Source: Dryocola sp031988645 (GTDB taxonomy: Bacteria; Pseudomonadota; Gammaproteobacteria; Enterobacterales; Enterobacteriaceae). From it: a DNA stretch of 64,000 bases. The notes under the pieces were generated by a model. The model searched no databases, had not been told where the DNA came from, and was given only the letters and a program-made list of their open reading frames with translations. Below are positions 47,827-57,205 of this stretch, piece by piece; within the stretch, counting starts at the first letter, position 1, and the number at the start of each line of letters is the position of its first letter. The translations under genes were made by a program, and so were the position numbers. The stretch lies in NCBI RefSeq assembly GCF_051307045.1, contig NZ_CP150452.1:3596001-3660000 (forward strand), read 5' to 3'.

Positions 47827-49338
47827 ATGGAGTTCAGTGTAAAAAGCGGTAGCCCCGAGAAACAGCGTAGTGCCTGCATCGTTGTGGGAGTCTTTGAACC
47901 GCGTCGCCTGTCCCCGGTCGCCGAACAACTCGATAAAATCAGCGATGGCTACATCAGCGCTCTTCTGCGCCGCGGTGAGCTTGAGGGGAAACCAGGTCAG
48001 ACTTTATTGCTACACCACGTTCCGAATGTGCTTTCTGAGCGTATTCTGCTGATTGGATGTGGTAAAGAGCGCGAGCTGGATGAGCGTCAGTACAAGCAGG
48101 TTATTCAAAAAACGATTAATACCCTCAATGACACCGGCTCCATGGAAGCGGTTTGTTTTCTGACCGAGCTGCACGTTAAAGGCCGCAATACCTACTGGAA
48201 AGTCCGCCAGGCGGTAGAAACCGCAAAAGAGTCGCTTTACTGCTTCGACCAGCTAAAAACCAACAAAAGCGAGCCGCGCCGCCCGCTGCGTAAAATGGTC
48301 TTTAATGTACCGACTCGTCGTGAACTGACCAGCGGCGAACGTGCGATTCAGCACGGTCTGGCCATTTCTGCCGGTATCAAAGCGGCAAAAGATCTCGGCA
48401 ACATGCCGCCGAATATTTGCAACGCGGCGTACCTGGCCTCCCAGGCCCGTCAACTGGCCGATTCCTACAGCAAAAACGTCGTGACCCGCGTCATCGGCGA
48501 GCAGCAGATGAAAGAGCTGGGCATGCACTCCTACCTCGCGGTGGGCGACGGCTCGCAGAACGAATCGCTGATGTCCGTTATTGAGTACAAAGGCAACGAC
48601 GCGCCGGACGCCCGTCCGATCGTGCTGGTGGGCAAAGGCCTGACGTTTGACTCCGGCGGTATCTCCATCAAGCCTGCCGAAGGCATGGACGAGATGAAAT
48701 ACGACATGTGCGGCGCCGCGTCCGTGTATGGCGTTATGCGCATGGTCGCGGAACTGAACCTGCCGATTAACGTTATCGGCGTGCTGGCCGGCTGTGAAAA
48801 CATGCCGGGCGGCCGGGCCTATCGCCCAGGCGACGTGCTGACCACCATGTCCGGGCAAACCGTTGAGGTATTGAATACCGACGCGGAAGGCCGTCTGGTG
48901 CTGTGCGACGTGCTGACCTACGTCGAGCGCTTTGAGCCGGAGGTGGTTATCGATGTGGCAACGCTGACCGGCGCCTGCGTGATAGCCCTGGGCCATCACA
49001 TCACCGGCCTGCTGTCCAACCACAATCCGCTGGCGCATGAGCTGATTAGCGCCTCTGAACAGGCGGGCGATCGCGCATGGCGTCTGCCGATCGGCGATGA
49101 GTATCAGGAGCAGCTGGAGTCCAACTTCGCCGATATGGCGAACATCGGCGGCCGTCCGGGCGGCGCTATTACCGCAGCCTGCTTCCTGTCGCGCTTTACC
49201 CGTAAGTACAACTGGGCCCACCTGGATATCGCAGGCACCGCCTGGCGTTCAGGCAAAGCGAAAGGCGCGACCGGCCGTCCGGTGGCGCTGCTGTCGCAGT
49301 TCCTGTTGAACCGTTCCGGGTTTAACGGGGAAGAGTAA
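47827..49338 (+). CDS. pepA: leucyl aminopeptidase (cytosol aminopeptidase A)
   Basis: PepA is a hexameric two-metal aminopeptidase. In E. coli it also binds DNA, acting in Xer recombination at cer and in control of carAB with PyrH/ArgR. The length of 503 residues equals E. coli. Metal ligands appear in VGKGLTFDSGGISIKP, MKYDMCGAA and the signature NTDAEGRLVL near residue 353. Its role in carAB control is worth noting next to the arginine/pyrimidine genes downstream. Confidence 0.97.
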   Translation: MEFSVKSGSPEKQRSACIVVGVFEPRRLSPVAEQLDKISDGYISALLRRGELEGKPGQTLLLHHVPNVLSERILLIGCGKERELDERQYKQVIQKTINTLNDTGSMEAVCFLTELHVKGRNTYWKVRQAVETAKESLYCFDQLKTNKSEPRRPLRKMVFNVPTRRELTSGERAIQHGLAISAGIKAAKDLGNMPPNICNAAYLASQARQLADSYSKNVVTRVIGEQQMKELGMHSYLAVGDGSQNESLMSVIEYKGNDAPDARPIVLVGKGLTFDSGGISIKPAEGMDEMKYDMCGAASVYGVMRMVAELNLPINVIGVLAGCENMPGGRAYRPGDVLTTMSGQTVEVLNTDAEGRLVLCDVLTYVERFEPEVVIDVATLTGACVIALGHHITGLLSNHNPLAHELISASEQAGDRAWRLPIGDEYQEQLESNFADMANIGGRPGGAITAACFLSRFTRKYNWAHLDIAGTAWRSGKAKGATGRPVALLSQFLLNRSGFNGEE

Positions 49339-49350
49339 CCCTGCCCCTCA

Positions 49351-49416
49351 CCCTCTCCTTTTCGGAGAGGGGATTGTCGGCATCCCCCTTCGCCGGGGGA
49401 AAGCCGGGATGAGGGG
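49351..49416. repeat. inverted-repeat element between pepA and holC
   Basis: A CCCTCTCC...GGAGAGGGG hairpin (49351-49372) is followed by a second one (TCCCCC...GGGGGA, about 49383-49400). The first half recurs after argF at 56713-56741. It may be a mobile-repeat relic or mRNA-stabilising hairpins. Confidence 0.5.
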
Positions 49417-49446
49417 AAACCTCATTAGCCATCAAAAGCGAAGCAA

Positions 49447-49905
49447 ATGAAAAACGCGACGTTCTACCTTCTCGACAACGACGCCGTCTCAGGCGAGCTG
49501 AGCGCCGTTGAAGCGTTGGTCTGTACACTTGCGGCAGAAACTTTTCGGGCGGGCAAGCGCCTGCTCATCGCCTGCGTTGATGAACAACAGGCCATCCGTC
49601 TGGACGAGGCGCTCTGGCAGCGCGATGCCGACGCATTTGTGCCCCATAACCTCGCCGGCGAAGGGCCGCGTTATGGCGCGCCGGTGGAGCTGGCGTGGCC
49701 GGCGCGTCGCGGCAGCTCGTCGCGCGATGTGTTGATCAACCTGCTGCCGCATTTCGCAGATTTTGCCACCGCTTTCCATGAAGTGATAGACTTCGTACCT
49801 TACGAAGACACTCAAAAACAACTGGCCCGCGAGCGCTACAAGGCGTACCGCGTTGCTGGTTTCCACTTGACTACGGCGACTCATACCCCGCCGGGAACGA
49901 CATAG
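49447..49905 (+). CDS. holC: DNA polymerase III chi subunit
   Basis: HolC links the clamp loader to SSB at the replication fork. The start MKNATFYLLDND and central HNLAGEGPR and DFVPYEDTQKQLARERYKAYRVAGF blocks match E. coli chi. The C terminus is about five residues longer and differs (HLTTATHTPPGTT), giving 152 rather than 147 residues. It ends 6 bp before valS, as in E. coli where they are co-transcribed. Confidence 0.95.
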   Translation: MKNATFYLLDNDAVSGELSAVEALVCTLAAETFRAGKRLLIACVDEQQAIRLDEALWQRDADAFVPHNLAGEGPRYGAPVELAWPARRGSSSRDVLINLLPHFADFATAFHEVIDFVPYEDTQKQLARERYKAYRVAGFHLTTATHTPPGTT

Positions 49906-49911
49906 CAGACA

Positions 49912-52769
49912 ATGGAAAAGACATATAACCCGCAAGATATCGAACAGCCGCTTTACGAGCACTGGGAACAGCAGGGCTACTTTAAGCCAAATGGCGATAC
50001 CAGCCAGGAAAGCTTCTGCATCATGATCCCGCCGCCGAACGTCACCGGCAGTTTGCATATGGGTCACGCCTTCCAGCAGACGATCATGGACACCATGATT
50101 CGCTACCAGCGCATGCAGGGGAAAAATACCCTGTGGCAGGCGGGGACTGACCACGCCGGCATCGCGACCCAGATGGTCGTCGAGCGCAAAATTGCCGCCG
50201 AAGAAGGTAAAACGCGCCACGACTACGGCCGTGATGCCTTTATCGATAAAATCTGGCAGTGGAAGGCGGAGTCTGGTGGCACCATCACCCGTCAGATGCG
50301 TCGTCTTGGCAACTCCGTAGACTGGGAGCGCGAGCGCTTCACCATGGACGAAGGCCTGTCCAACGCGGTGAAAGAAGTGTTCGTGCGCCTGTACAAAGAA
50401 GATCTGATTTATCGCGGCAAACGCCTGGTAAACTGGGACCCGAAGCTGCGCACCGCTATTTCCGATCTGGAAGTGGAAAACCGCGAGTCCAAAGGCTCCA
50501 TGTGGCACCTGCGCTATCCGCTGGCTGACGGCGCGCAAACCGCCGACGGCAAAGATTACCTGATTGTCGCCACCACCCGTCCGGAAACCGTGCTGGGCGA
50601 TACCGGCGTGGCCGTCAACCCGGAAGATCCGCGCTACAAAGATCTTATCGGCAAGTTCGTGGTGCTGCCGCTGGTCAACCGCCGTATTCCGATCGTGGGC
50701 GACGAACACGCCGATATGGAAAAAGGCACCGGCTGCGTGAAGATCACGCCAGCCCACGACTTCAACGACTATGAAGTTGGCCGCCGCCACGCCCTGCCGA
50801 TGATCAACATTCTGACCTTCGACGGCGATATCCGCGAAGCGGCCGAAGTGTTTGACACCAACGGCGAAGAATCTACCGTTTACAGCAGCGCTATTCCGGC
50901 TGAATTCCAGAAGCTGGAGCGTTTTGCCGCGCGTAAAGCCGTTGTCGCTAAGTTCGACGAGCTGGGCCCTGCTCGACGAAATCAAACCGCACGATCTGAC
51001 CGTGCCTTACGGCGACCGCGGCGGCGTGGTTATCGAACCAATGCTGACCGACCAGTGGTACGTGCGTACGGCTCCGCTGGCGAAAGTGGCGGTCGAAGCC
51101 GTTGAACAGGGCGAAATTCAGTTCGTGCCTAAGCAGTACGAGAACATGTACTTCTCCTGGATGCGCGATATTCAGGACTGGTGTATCTCCCGTCAGCTGT
51201 GGTGGGGCCACCGTATCCCGGCCTGGTACGACGCCGCAGGCAACGTCTACGTTGGCCGTAACGAAGCGGAAGTGCGCGCTGAAAACAACCTCGGCGCCGA
51301 GGTTGCGCTAAACCAGGACGAAGACGTGCTGGACACCTGGTTCTCCTCCGGCCTGTGGACGTTCTCCACCCTCGGCTGGCCTGAGAACACCGAAGCGCTG
51401 CGCACCTTCCACCCGACCAGCGTAATGGTCAGCGGCTTCGACATCATCTTCTTCTGGATTGCCCGCATGATCATGCTGACCATGCACTTCATCAAGGATG
51501 AAGACGGCAAGCCGCAGGTGCCGTTTAAAACCGTCTATATGACCGGCCTTATCCGCGACGATGAAGGGCAGAAAATGTCCAAGTCCAAGGGCAACGTTAT
51601 CGACCCGCTGGATATGGTTGACGGCATCTCGCTGGAAGAGCTGCTGGCTAAGCGCACCGGCAACATGATGCAGCCGCAGCTGGCCGAGAAAATCCGCAAA
51701 CGCACCGAGAAGCAGTTCCCGAACGGCATCGAGCCGCACGGCACCGACGCGCTGCGCTTTACGCTGGCGGCGCTGGCCTCTACCGGCCGCGACATCAACT
51801 GGGATATGAAGCGCCTGGAAGGCTACCGCAACTTCTGCAACAAGCTGTGGAACGCCAGCCGTTTCGTGCTGATGAATACCGAAGAGCAGGACTGCGGCTT
51901 TGCAAGCGGCGAGCTGGTTCTGTCGCTGGCGGATCGCTGGATTCTGGCCGAGTTCAACCGCACCGTGAAGGCGTACCGTGAGGCGCTGGACAGCTATCGC
52001 TTTGATATCGCTGCCAACATTCTCTATGAGTTTACCTGGAACCAGTTCTGCGACTGGTATCTGGAGCTGACCAAGCCGGTAATGAACGACGGTTCTGAAG
52101 CCGAACTGCGCGGCACCCGCAATACGCTGGTGAACGTGCTGGAAGGCTTGCTGCGTCTTGCGCACCCGATCATTCCATTCATCACCGAAACCATCTGGCA
52201 GCGGGTGAAAGTGCTCAAAGGCATCAGCGAAGATACCATCATGCTCCAGCCATTCCCGGCGTATAACAGCGCTCAGGACGATGAGGGCCGCGTTTGCGGA
52301 CACCGAGTGGCTGAAAGATGTGATCACCGCGGTCCGTAATATCCGTGCCGAAATGAACATCGCGCCGGGCAAGCGTCTGGAAGTGCTGCTGCGCGGCTGT
52401 AACGAAGAAGCGGTCCGTCGCGTTACCGACAACCGCTCCTTCCTGCAGAACCTGGCGCGTCTGGAAAGCATTACCATCCTGCCGGTTGATGATAAGGGTC
52501 CGGTTTCCGTGACCAAAATTATCGACGGCGCAGAGCTGCTGATCCCGATGGCGGGCCTGGTCGACAAAGCCGCTGAAATTGAGCGTCTTGCTAAAGAAGT
52601 TGCGAAGATCGAAGTCGAGATCGGCAAAATCGAAGGCAAGCTGTCCAACGAAGGCTTTGTGGCACGCGCGCCGGCAGAGGTGGTTGCGAAAGAGCGTGAA
52701 CGCCTGGCGGGTTTCGCCGATGCGAAAGCGAAGCTGATTGAACAGCAGGGCGTTATCGCCGCGCTGTAG
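49912..52769 (+). CDS. valS: valyl-tRNA synthetase, interrupted by two +1 frameshifts
   Basis: ValS charges tRNA-Val and edits misactivated threonine. The class I motifs are present: PPNVTGSLHMGHAF (HIGH) near residue 42 and KMSKSKGN (KMSKS) near 554. The CP1 editing domain lies between them and a C-terminal coiled coil is at the end. Two single-base insertions break the frame: GGGCCC at 50964-50969 (expected GGGCC, giving DELGLLDEIKPHDL) and GGGCC at 52285-52289 (expected GGCC, giving DDEAAFADTEW). With both removed the protein is exactly 951 residues, the E. coli length. As the gene is essential, both are almost surely sequence errors. Confidence 0.95.
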
Positions 52770-52785
52770 CTGAGTCGTTAAGCGT

Positions 52786-52816
52786 AAAAAGCCGGGAGCA
52801 TTCCCGGCTTTTTTTA
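52786..52816 (+). terminator. valS terminator
   Basis: AAAAAGCCGGGA pairs with TCCCGGCTTTTT around a 4-nt loop, with a T7 run, 17 bp after the valS stop. Confidence 0.9.
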
Positions 52817-52900
52817 TGGAAGGTTGAAAGATCCTCTCTTGCACCCTTTTCAAGGTAGTGCTATTAACTCGCCCTATGTGTCCCAGGAATGACGAGCCAA

Positions 52901-53407
52901 ATGATGAACATTGCTGCTCCGGTCGATCTTGCCCTGCGCAGGATTTGCGCCCATGACAATCCCGCCATCGCCCGCGTGATCCGTGAGGTGTCCGCTGAAT
53001 ACGGCTTAACGGCCGACAAAGGCTACACGGTCGCGGATCCTAACCTGGACGAGCTTTATCAGCTCTACAGCAAGCCCGGCCATGCTTATTGGGTCGTGGA
53101 GCTGGAAGGGAAAGTCGTTGGCGGCGGCGGCGTCGCGCCGTTGTCCTGCAGCGAGCCGGATATCTGCGAGCTGCAGAAAATGTACTTCCTGCCGGTGGTT
53201 CGCGGCAAAGGCCTGGCGAAGCGGCTGGCGCTGCAGGCGATGGATTTTGCCCGCGAGCAGGGCTTTAAGCGCTGCTATCTGGAAACCACCGCCTTTCTGA
53301 CCGAAGCTATCGCGCTGTACGAGCGCCTGGGCTTCGAGCATATTTCTCAACCCCTCGGCTGTACCGGGCACGTGGACTGCGAAGTCAGGATGCTCAAAGC
53401 GCTTTAA
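52901..53407 (+). CDS. yjgM: GNAT family N-acetyltransferase YjgM
   Basis: The 168-residue product closely matches E. coli YjgM, including DNPAIARVIREVSAEYGLTADKGYTV, the acetyl-CoA-binding VVRGKGLAKRLA near residue 104, and YLETTAFLTEAIALYERLGF. The acceptor is unknown to me. Three in-frame ATGs (52889, 52901, 52904) are possible; 52901 gives the best family alignment. It lies between valS and a cluster running the other way. Confidence 0.88.
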   Translation: MMNIAAPVDLALRRICAHDNPAIARVIREVSAEYGLTADKGYTVADPNLDELYQLYSKPGHAYWVVELEGKVVGGGGVAPLSCSEPDICELQKMYFLPVVRGKGLAKRLALQAMDFAREQGFKRCYLETTAFLTEAIALYERLGFEHISQPLGCTGHVDCEVRMLKAL

Positions 53408-53445
53408 TAGCCAGGCGGACCAGCGCAACGCTATCCGCCCGCTGG

Positions 53446-54271
53446 CTATTGCTCCTCAAACGACAGACGAATAATCGCGGCGGCCTTCTGCGGCGGCAAC
53501 AGCATGACGTTTCGCCATAAATCCTGCACCAGATTGCAGACCACGGCTTCTTTGCCCACGGCTTTGTGCGGGTCGGCGATTAGCTGAATATCCTGTCCGT
53601 ATTGTTTAACCAGCCGCTGAACGATCGGCTGGATATCCCGCCGGGCCCTGCTCGCGCTCTGCGGAAGTCACGGTATGTTTATCCGCACCAAAAGCGGAGC
53701 GCAGCATTTGCGCATCGACTTCCATACGGCGTAAATTGATTTCTCGCGGAATGATACGCACCACATTAACGCCGCCTTTCACCGCCGGGAACAGGAAACG
53801 AAAACATTCGTCATCGCTGGCTTTTTGCACCATCGCGGTCTGCTGCATATTGATTTGCATATAGGCCACTACGTTGGCGTCGGCTGCGTTCTGCAACTGC
53901 TGCATCTGGAAGGCAAGGATCCGCGGCTGAACGGCGTCGATTATCTGCTGCTCCGATTTGCCTTCTTTGTGCATCGTCAGCGCCTGCTGGCGAACGGAGG
54001 CGAAGAGCTCGGGCTGGCGTTCTTTCATCACCTGATAAACCGGCATCTTGTTGAACGCTTCGTCGAACTGGCTTTCCGGCGACAGCGCCGCGCTTTTCCC
54101 CTCGCGGGGAATGAGGTATTTCACATCAATAATGTTCCAGGCCAGGATAGCCACGACGGCAATAGCCAACGCGCCGACTTTACCAAGCCTGCCTTTTTTA
54201 CGGGCAACGCCCACTACCGCCGCAATCACCGCGCCGACATAGCCTGCAAGAATGACGTGAGTCCAGTTCAT
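53446..54271 (-). CDS. unrecognised membrane-anchored protein, frameshifted
   Basis: I do not recognise this family. The corrected protein has about 274 residues. It begins with two hydrophobic segments (about residues 4-22 and 30-50) and continues with a soluble, Gln-rich helical domain and a basic stretch near 165-180. The frame shifts at 53643-53648: GGGCCC should be GGCCC, giving EREQARRDIQPIVQRL and a C terminus ending SFEEQ. Uncorrected, the frame ends at 53606. It ends an apparent rraB-miaE transcription unit, with its ATG only 12 bp after the miaE stop. One guess would be an envelope-stress protein, but nothing seen proves it. Confidence 0.7.
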
Positions 54272-54283
54272 TAAATGTCCTTG

Positions 54284-55048
54284 TTAATCAGGGTCAGGTA
54301 CGCCGCTATGGAAGCGAAGTTCGCTATCCGGTCTGGAGATTAGCGCCGCCTCTGCTTCACCAAAAAAGCGCACCCGGTCGCTGATATCGCCACCGGCAAT
54401 GCGCTCTGCCAGAGCCAGATAGTCCTGATAATGCCGGGCTTCTGAACGCAGCAGGGACAAATAAAACTTCTGCAACTCGCAGTCCAGATGCGGCGCCAGG
54501 GCCGCAAAACGCTCGCATGAACGCGCTTCGATATAGGCGCCGCAGATAAGCTTATCCACCAGCATCACGGGTTCGTGCGTGCGTACCTCGCTCAGCAAAC
54601 CTTTAGCATAGCGGCTGGCGGTGATTTTCACGTAGGGAATATCACGGGCGATCATTAGCTCGCGCACCTGCCAGAAGTGGTGCAGCTCTTCTTTGATAAG
54701 CAAAACCATGCTGTCGATAAGCGCCTGGCCCCATGCCGTGCGCGTTTTGGGCATTACGCTTTTGCTAAGCCCTTTATGCAGGCTGATGAAATCCGGCTCT
54801 TCGCCTTCACGGAAGGTAAAATCCTCGTAGGGTTTTAGCCAGTCGAGCAGCGCCTGGGCGCTGGACCTATCGGCGACGTATTTGCGGATCAGCAGCATGG
54901 CCGTCTGCGCGGCTTTAAGTTCGCAAACCATATGATCGGTAAGCAGCAAAGGCAGATGCTCAGGCCTGCGGGCTTTGGCAATCCACGCCTCGGGCGTCGG
55001 GCAGTGCAGGAAATTAAGAACCGGGGAAAGCAGCTCGGGGTAATTCAT
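54284..55048 (-). CDS. miaE: tRNA-(ms2io6A37) monooxygenase
   Basis: MiaE hydroxylates the isopentenyl group of ms2i6A at position 37 of tRNAs reading UNN codons, using a di-iron centre and oxygen. The protein has 254 residues and the ferritin-like iron ligands: Glu and His within KEELHHFWQ, Glu in EARSCERF and SEARHYQDY. It is present in Salmonella but absent from E. coli K-12. The start at 55048 (MNYPELLSPVLNFL) matches the family; the longer frame does not. It is downstream of rraB. Confidence 0.93.
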   Translation of the reverse strand: MNYPELLSPVLNFLHCPTPEAWIAKARRPEHLPLLLTDHMVCELKAAQTAMLLIRKYVADRSSAQALLDWLKPYEDFTFREGEEPDFISLHKGLSKSVMPKTRTAWGQALIDSMVLLIKEELHHFWQVRELMIARDIPYVKITASRYAKGLLSEVRTHEPVMLVDKLICGAYIEARSCERFAALAPHLDCELQKFYLSLLRSEARHYQDYLALAERIAGGDISDRVRFFGEAEAALISRPDSELRFHSGVPDPD

Positions 55049-55104
55049 GTTTATATTCGTAGCCAGGTGAAATGCAGCGGCGGGGAGCCGCTGCACGTAA
55101 GGAC

Positions 55105-55530
55105 TTAGTGACGCACGCCGTCGTCGTCTTCGTCCACAAAATCTTCTTCGTCGCCCTCTTCGCCCTCTTCGCCGTTCGGGTCTTCGTAGTAGGTGCCCCA
55201 GCCGTCGTACTCCACGCCAAACTTCTCGGCGAGGTTCAGCAGCTGTTCAACCTGCTCGTCCAGCAGTTCAGCCTTCAGGGCGCATTCGCTCAGCACGTCG
55301 CAGCAGATGACGGTATCGCCCTCTTCCACTTCAAGCTCTTCCGGGTCGGTCACTTCATAACCCATTTTGAACGCTTCCACCGCTGCTTTTTCCAGGGTTT
55401 CAAAGTCGTCTGCAGAAAGGTGATGTTCGATGGTGTACAGCGCGTCCGGATCGCTGCCATCTTCCAGTAATTCTTCAATAATCAAACGCGTTTCTTCGCG
55501 TTGCTCTTCCAGCAGTTCTGGATTTGCCAT
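55105..55530 (-). CDS. rraB: RNase E inhibitor RraB
   Basis: RraB binds the C-terminal half of RNase E and alters degradosome composition. The 141-residue protein is very acidic, with a C-terminal Glu/Asp tail (EEGEEGDEEDF). It begins MANPELLEEQREETRLIIEELLEDGSDPDA as in E. coli (138). ATG at 55530 follows AAGG; the upstream frame reads through the argF control region and is not used. It is divergent from argF. Confidence 0.94.
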   Translation of the reverse strand: MANPELLEEQREETRLIIEELLEDGSDPDALYTIEHHLSADDFETLEKAAVEAFKMGYEVTDPEELEVEEGDTVICCDVLSECALKAELLDEQVEQLLNLAEKFGVEYDGWGTYYEDPNGEEGEEGDEEDFVDEDDDGVRH

Positions 55531-55628
55531 GGCCCTTTCCTCAATGTGTCGGCAGATACTTCTATTTTCACACACGCATCGGTTTGCCTCCACCTTTCCC
55601 GCTAAAGATTTGCGGCCTGGGGGTTGCA

Positions 55629-55667
55629 AATGAATATTCATACATATAAATTGAATTTTAATTCAAT
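55629..55667 (+). promoter_or_regulatory. paired ARG boxes of the biosynthetic OTC gene
   Basis: Two 18-bp ARG boxes, 55629-55646 (TGAATATTCATACA core) and 55650-55667 (TGAATTTTAATTCA core), are separated by 3 bp, the spacing ArgR hexamers need. They overlap the promoter region 28-66 bp upstream of the OTC gene, predicting strong arginine repression. Confidence 0.85.
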
Positions 55668-55694
55668 AAGTGGCCTGAGCCATGTGAGGAAAAG

Positions 55695-56699
55695 ATGAGT
55701 CACTTTTATCAAAAGCACTTTCTTAAATTACTGGATTTTACCCCTGCACAACTCAATGAATTATTAGCCCTTTCCGCAAAGCTGAAAGCCGATAAGAAAA
55801 AAGGTTGTGAAACTCAGCAGCTTACCGGGAAAAATATTGCGCTCATCTTCGAAAAAGACTCAACCCGCACCCGATGCTCTTTCGAAGTTGCCGCTTATGA
55901 CCAGGGCGCTCGCGTCACCTGGCTCGGCCCAAGCGGCAGCCAAATCGGGCATAAAGAATCAATTAAAGATACCGCACGCGTGCTGGGCAGAATGTACGAC
56001 GGCATTCAGTATCGCGGTTACGGCCAGGAAATCGTCGAAACCCTCGCGCAATTTGCCGGCGTGCCGGTATGGAATGGCCTGACGAACGAGTTCCACCCCA
56101 CGCAGCTGCTGGCCGATCTGCTGACCATGCAGGAACATCTGCCCGGCAAATCCTTCCGCGAGATGACGCTGGTCTACACCGGCGATGCGCGTAACAACAT
56201 GGGCAACACCATGCTGGAAGCCGCCGCGTTGACCGGCCTCGATCTGCGCCTTGTCGCGCCAAAAGCCTGCTGGCCGGATGAAAAGCTGGTCGCCGAATGC
56301 CGGTCGCTGGCCGAACAAACCGGCGGCAAAATCACCCTCACCGAAGATGTCGCAAGCGGCGTGAAAGGCGCAGACTTCATCTATACCGACGTGTGGCTAT
56401 CCATGGGCGAAGCCAAAGAGAAATGGGCTGAGCGTATCAGCCTGCTGCGCCCCTATCAGGTAAACGGCGCCATGCTCGCTCTGACAGGCAACCCGCAGGT
56501 CAAATTCCTGCATTGTCTGCCGGCGTTCCACGACGACCAGACGACGCTGGGTAAGCAAATGGCCGAACAGCATGGTCTGCGCGGCGGGATGGAGGTTACC
56601 GATGAGGTGTTTGAGTCCGCGGCCAGTATCGTCTTTGACCAGGCGGAAAACCGCATGCACACCATCAAAGCGGTAATGGTCGCCACGCTGGTACAATAA
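55695..56699 (+). CDS. argF: ornithine carbamoyltransferase, biosynthetic (ArgR-controlled)
   Basis: OTC joins carbamoyl phosphate and ornithine to make citrulline. All site motifs are seen: STRTR (about 56-60, carbamoyl phosphate), HPTQ (about 134-137) and HCLPAFHDD (about 273). It is 334 residues long. The ARG boxes upstream and its place between rraB and tabA correspond to argI of E. coli; the symbol argF is used only to separate it from the second OTC gene of the arc operon 4.4 kb downstream. Expect repression when arginine is plentiful. Confidence 0.95.
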   Translation: MSHFYQKHFLKLLDFTPAQLNELLALSAKLKADKKKGCETQQLTGKNIALIFEKDSTRTRCSFEVAAYDQGARVTWLGPSGSQIGHKESIKDTARVLGRMYDGIQYRGYGQEIVETLAQFAGVPVWNGLTNEFHPTQLLADLLTMQEHLPGKSFREMTLVYTGDARNNMGNTMLEAAALTGLDLRLVAPKACWPDEKLVAECRSLAEQTGGKITLTEDVASGVKGADFIYTDVWLSMGEAKEKWAERISLLRPYQVNGAMLALTGNPQVKFLHCLPAFHDDQTTLGKQMAEQHGLRGGMEVTDEVFESAASIVFDQAENRMHTIKAVMVATLVQ

Positions 56700-56712
56700 T
56701 TCTCCTTTACTC

Positions 56713-56741
56713 TGACCCTCTCCTTTTCAGGGAGAGGGTCA
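56713..56741. terminator. inverted repeat after argF
   Basis: TGACCCTCTCC pairs with GGAGAGGGTCA, 14 bp beyond the stop. No T run follows, so termination would be weak or factor dependent. Its CCCTCTCCTTTTC half resembles the pepA-holC repeat. Confidence 0.5.
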
Positions 56742-56752
56742 GGGAATGCCGG

Positions 56753-57205
56753 TTACTCAAGCAGCAACTTCACCACCACCTTACGCACGGTTTCCGGCTT
56801 GCCCACCGCGCATAACGGCTTATGCACCTCCCCCGGGTAGAACACCACAAAATCTCCTTCGCTTAACACAACGGTTTTTTCCTGCTCGCCTTCCGCCAGG
56901 AACGCAATGTCTTTGTCCGCCAGCCTGTCGGTGTCCGGTTTACCCGCGGGCAGGCAGCTGAAGGTCATACCTTCCTGGCCGCGCATGACGATCTGAATAT
57001 CCAGATAGCGCTGGTGGAACTCGGCCTGACGCTCGGCCAGCGGCTGGGTGGAATCTTCAGAAACCAGCATAAACAGGCGGTTGCCGTCTATGTCATGTTT
57101 GCCCAGGGGCGTTTGCGCAGTGACGTGCTGCTTGACGTGTTCAATCGCCTGGCGCAGCGGTTCAGGAAGCCAGTTTTGCAAAGAGTGGATGTTGCCGATG
57201 ATCAT
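56753..57205 (-). CDS. tabA: YhcH/YjgK/YiaL family protein TabA
   Basis: This 150-residue cupin-like protein of the DUF386 family begins MIIGNIHSLQNWLPEPLRQAIEHVK, matching E. coli TabA (YjgK), which lies beside argI there too. Conserved metal-site residues are visible in EFHQRYLDIQIVMRGQEGM and FVVFYPGEVHKP. In E. coli it affects biofilm formation and toxin-antitoxin responses; the chemical role is unknown. ATG at 57205 aligns with the family. It converges on argF. Confidence 0.92.
   Translation of the reverse strand: MIIGNIHSLQNWLPEPLRQAIEHVKQHVTAQTPLGKHDIDGNRLFMLVSEDSTQPLAERQAEFHQRYLDIQIVMRGQEGMTFSCLPAGKPDTDRLADKDIAFLAEGEQEKTVVLSEGDFVVFYPGEVHKPLCAVGKPETVRKVVVKLLLE

Noticed and set aside
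48253..49221. 322-codon open frame antisense to pepA
   Set aside because: It lies wholly opposite a conserved essential-type gene, has low-complexity His/Gln/Arg-rich translation and no domain; long antisense frames are normal in GC-rich coding DNA.
49489..50985. 498-codon open frame antisense to holC and valS
   Set aside because: It spans two conserved genes on the other strand, lacks a recognisable domain and has no supporting ribosome site, so it is a shadow of biased codon use.
51308..52648. 446-codon open frame antisense to valS
   Set aside because: Same reasoning; it also crosses the valS insertion at 52285, which makes its apparent length an artefact.
55531..55641. N-terminal extension of rraB
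   Set aside because: It would translate the divergent promoter and ARG-box region and is absent from the family.
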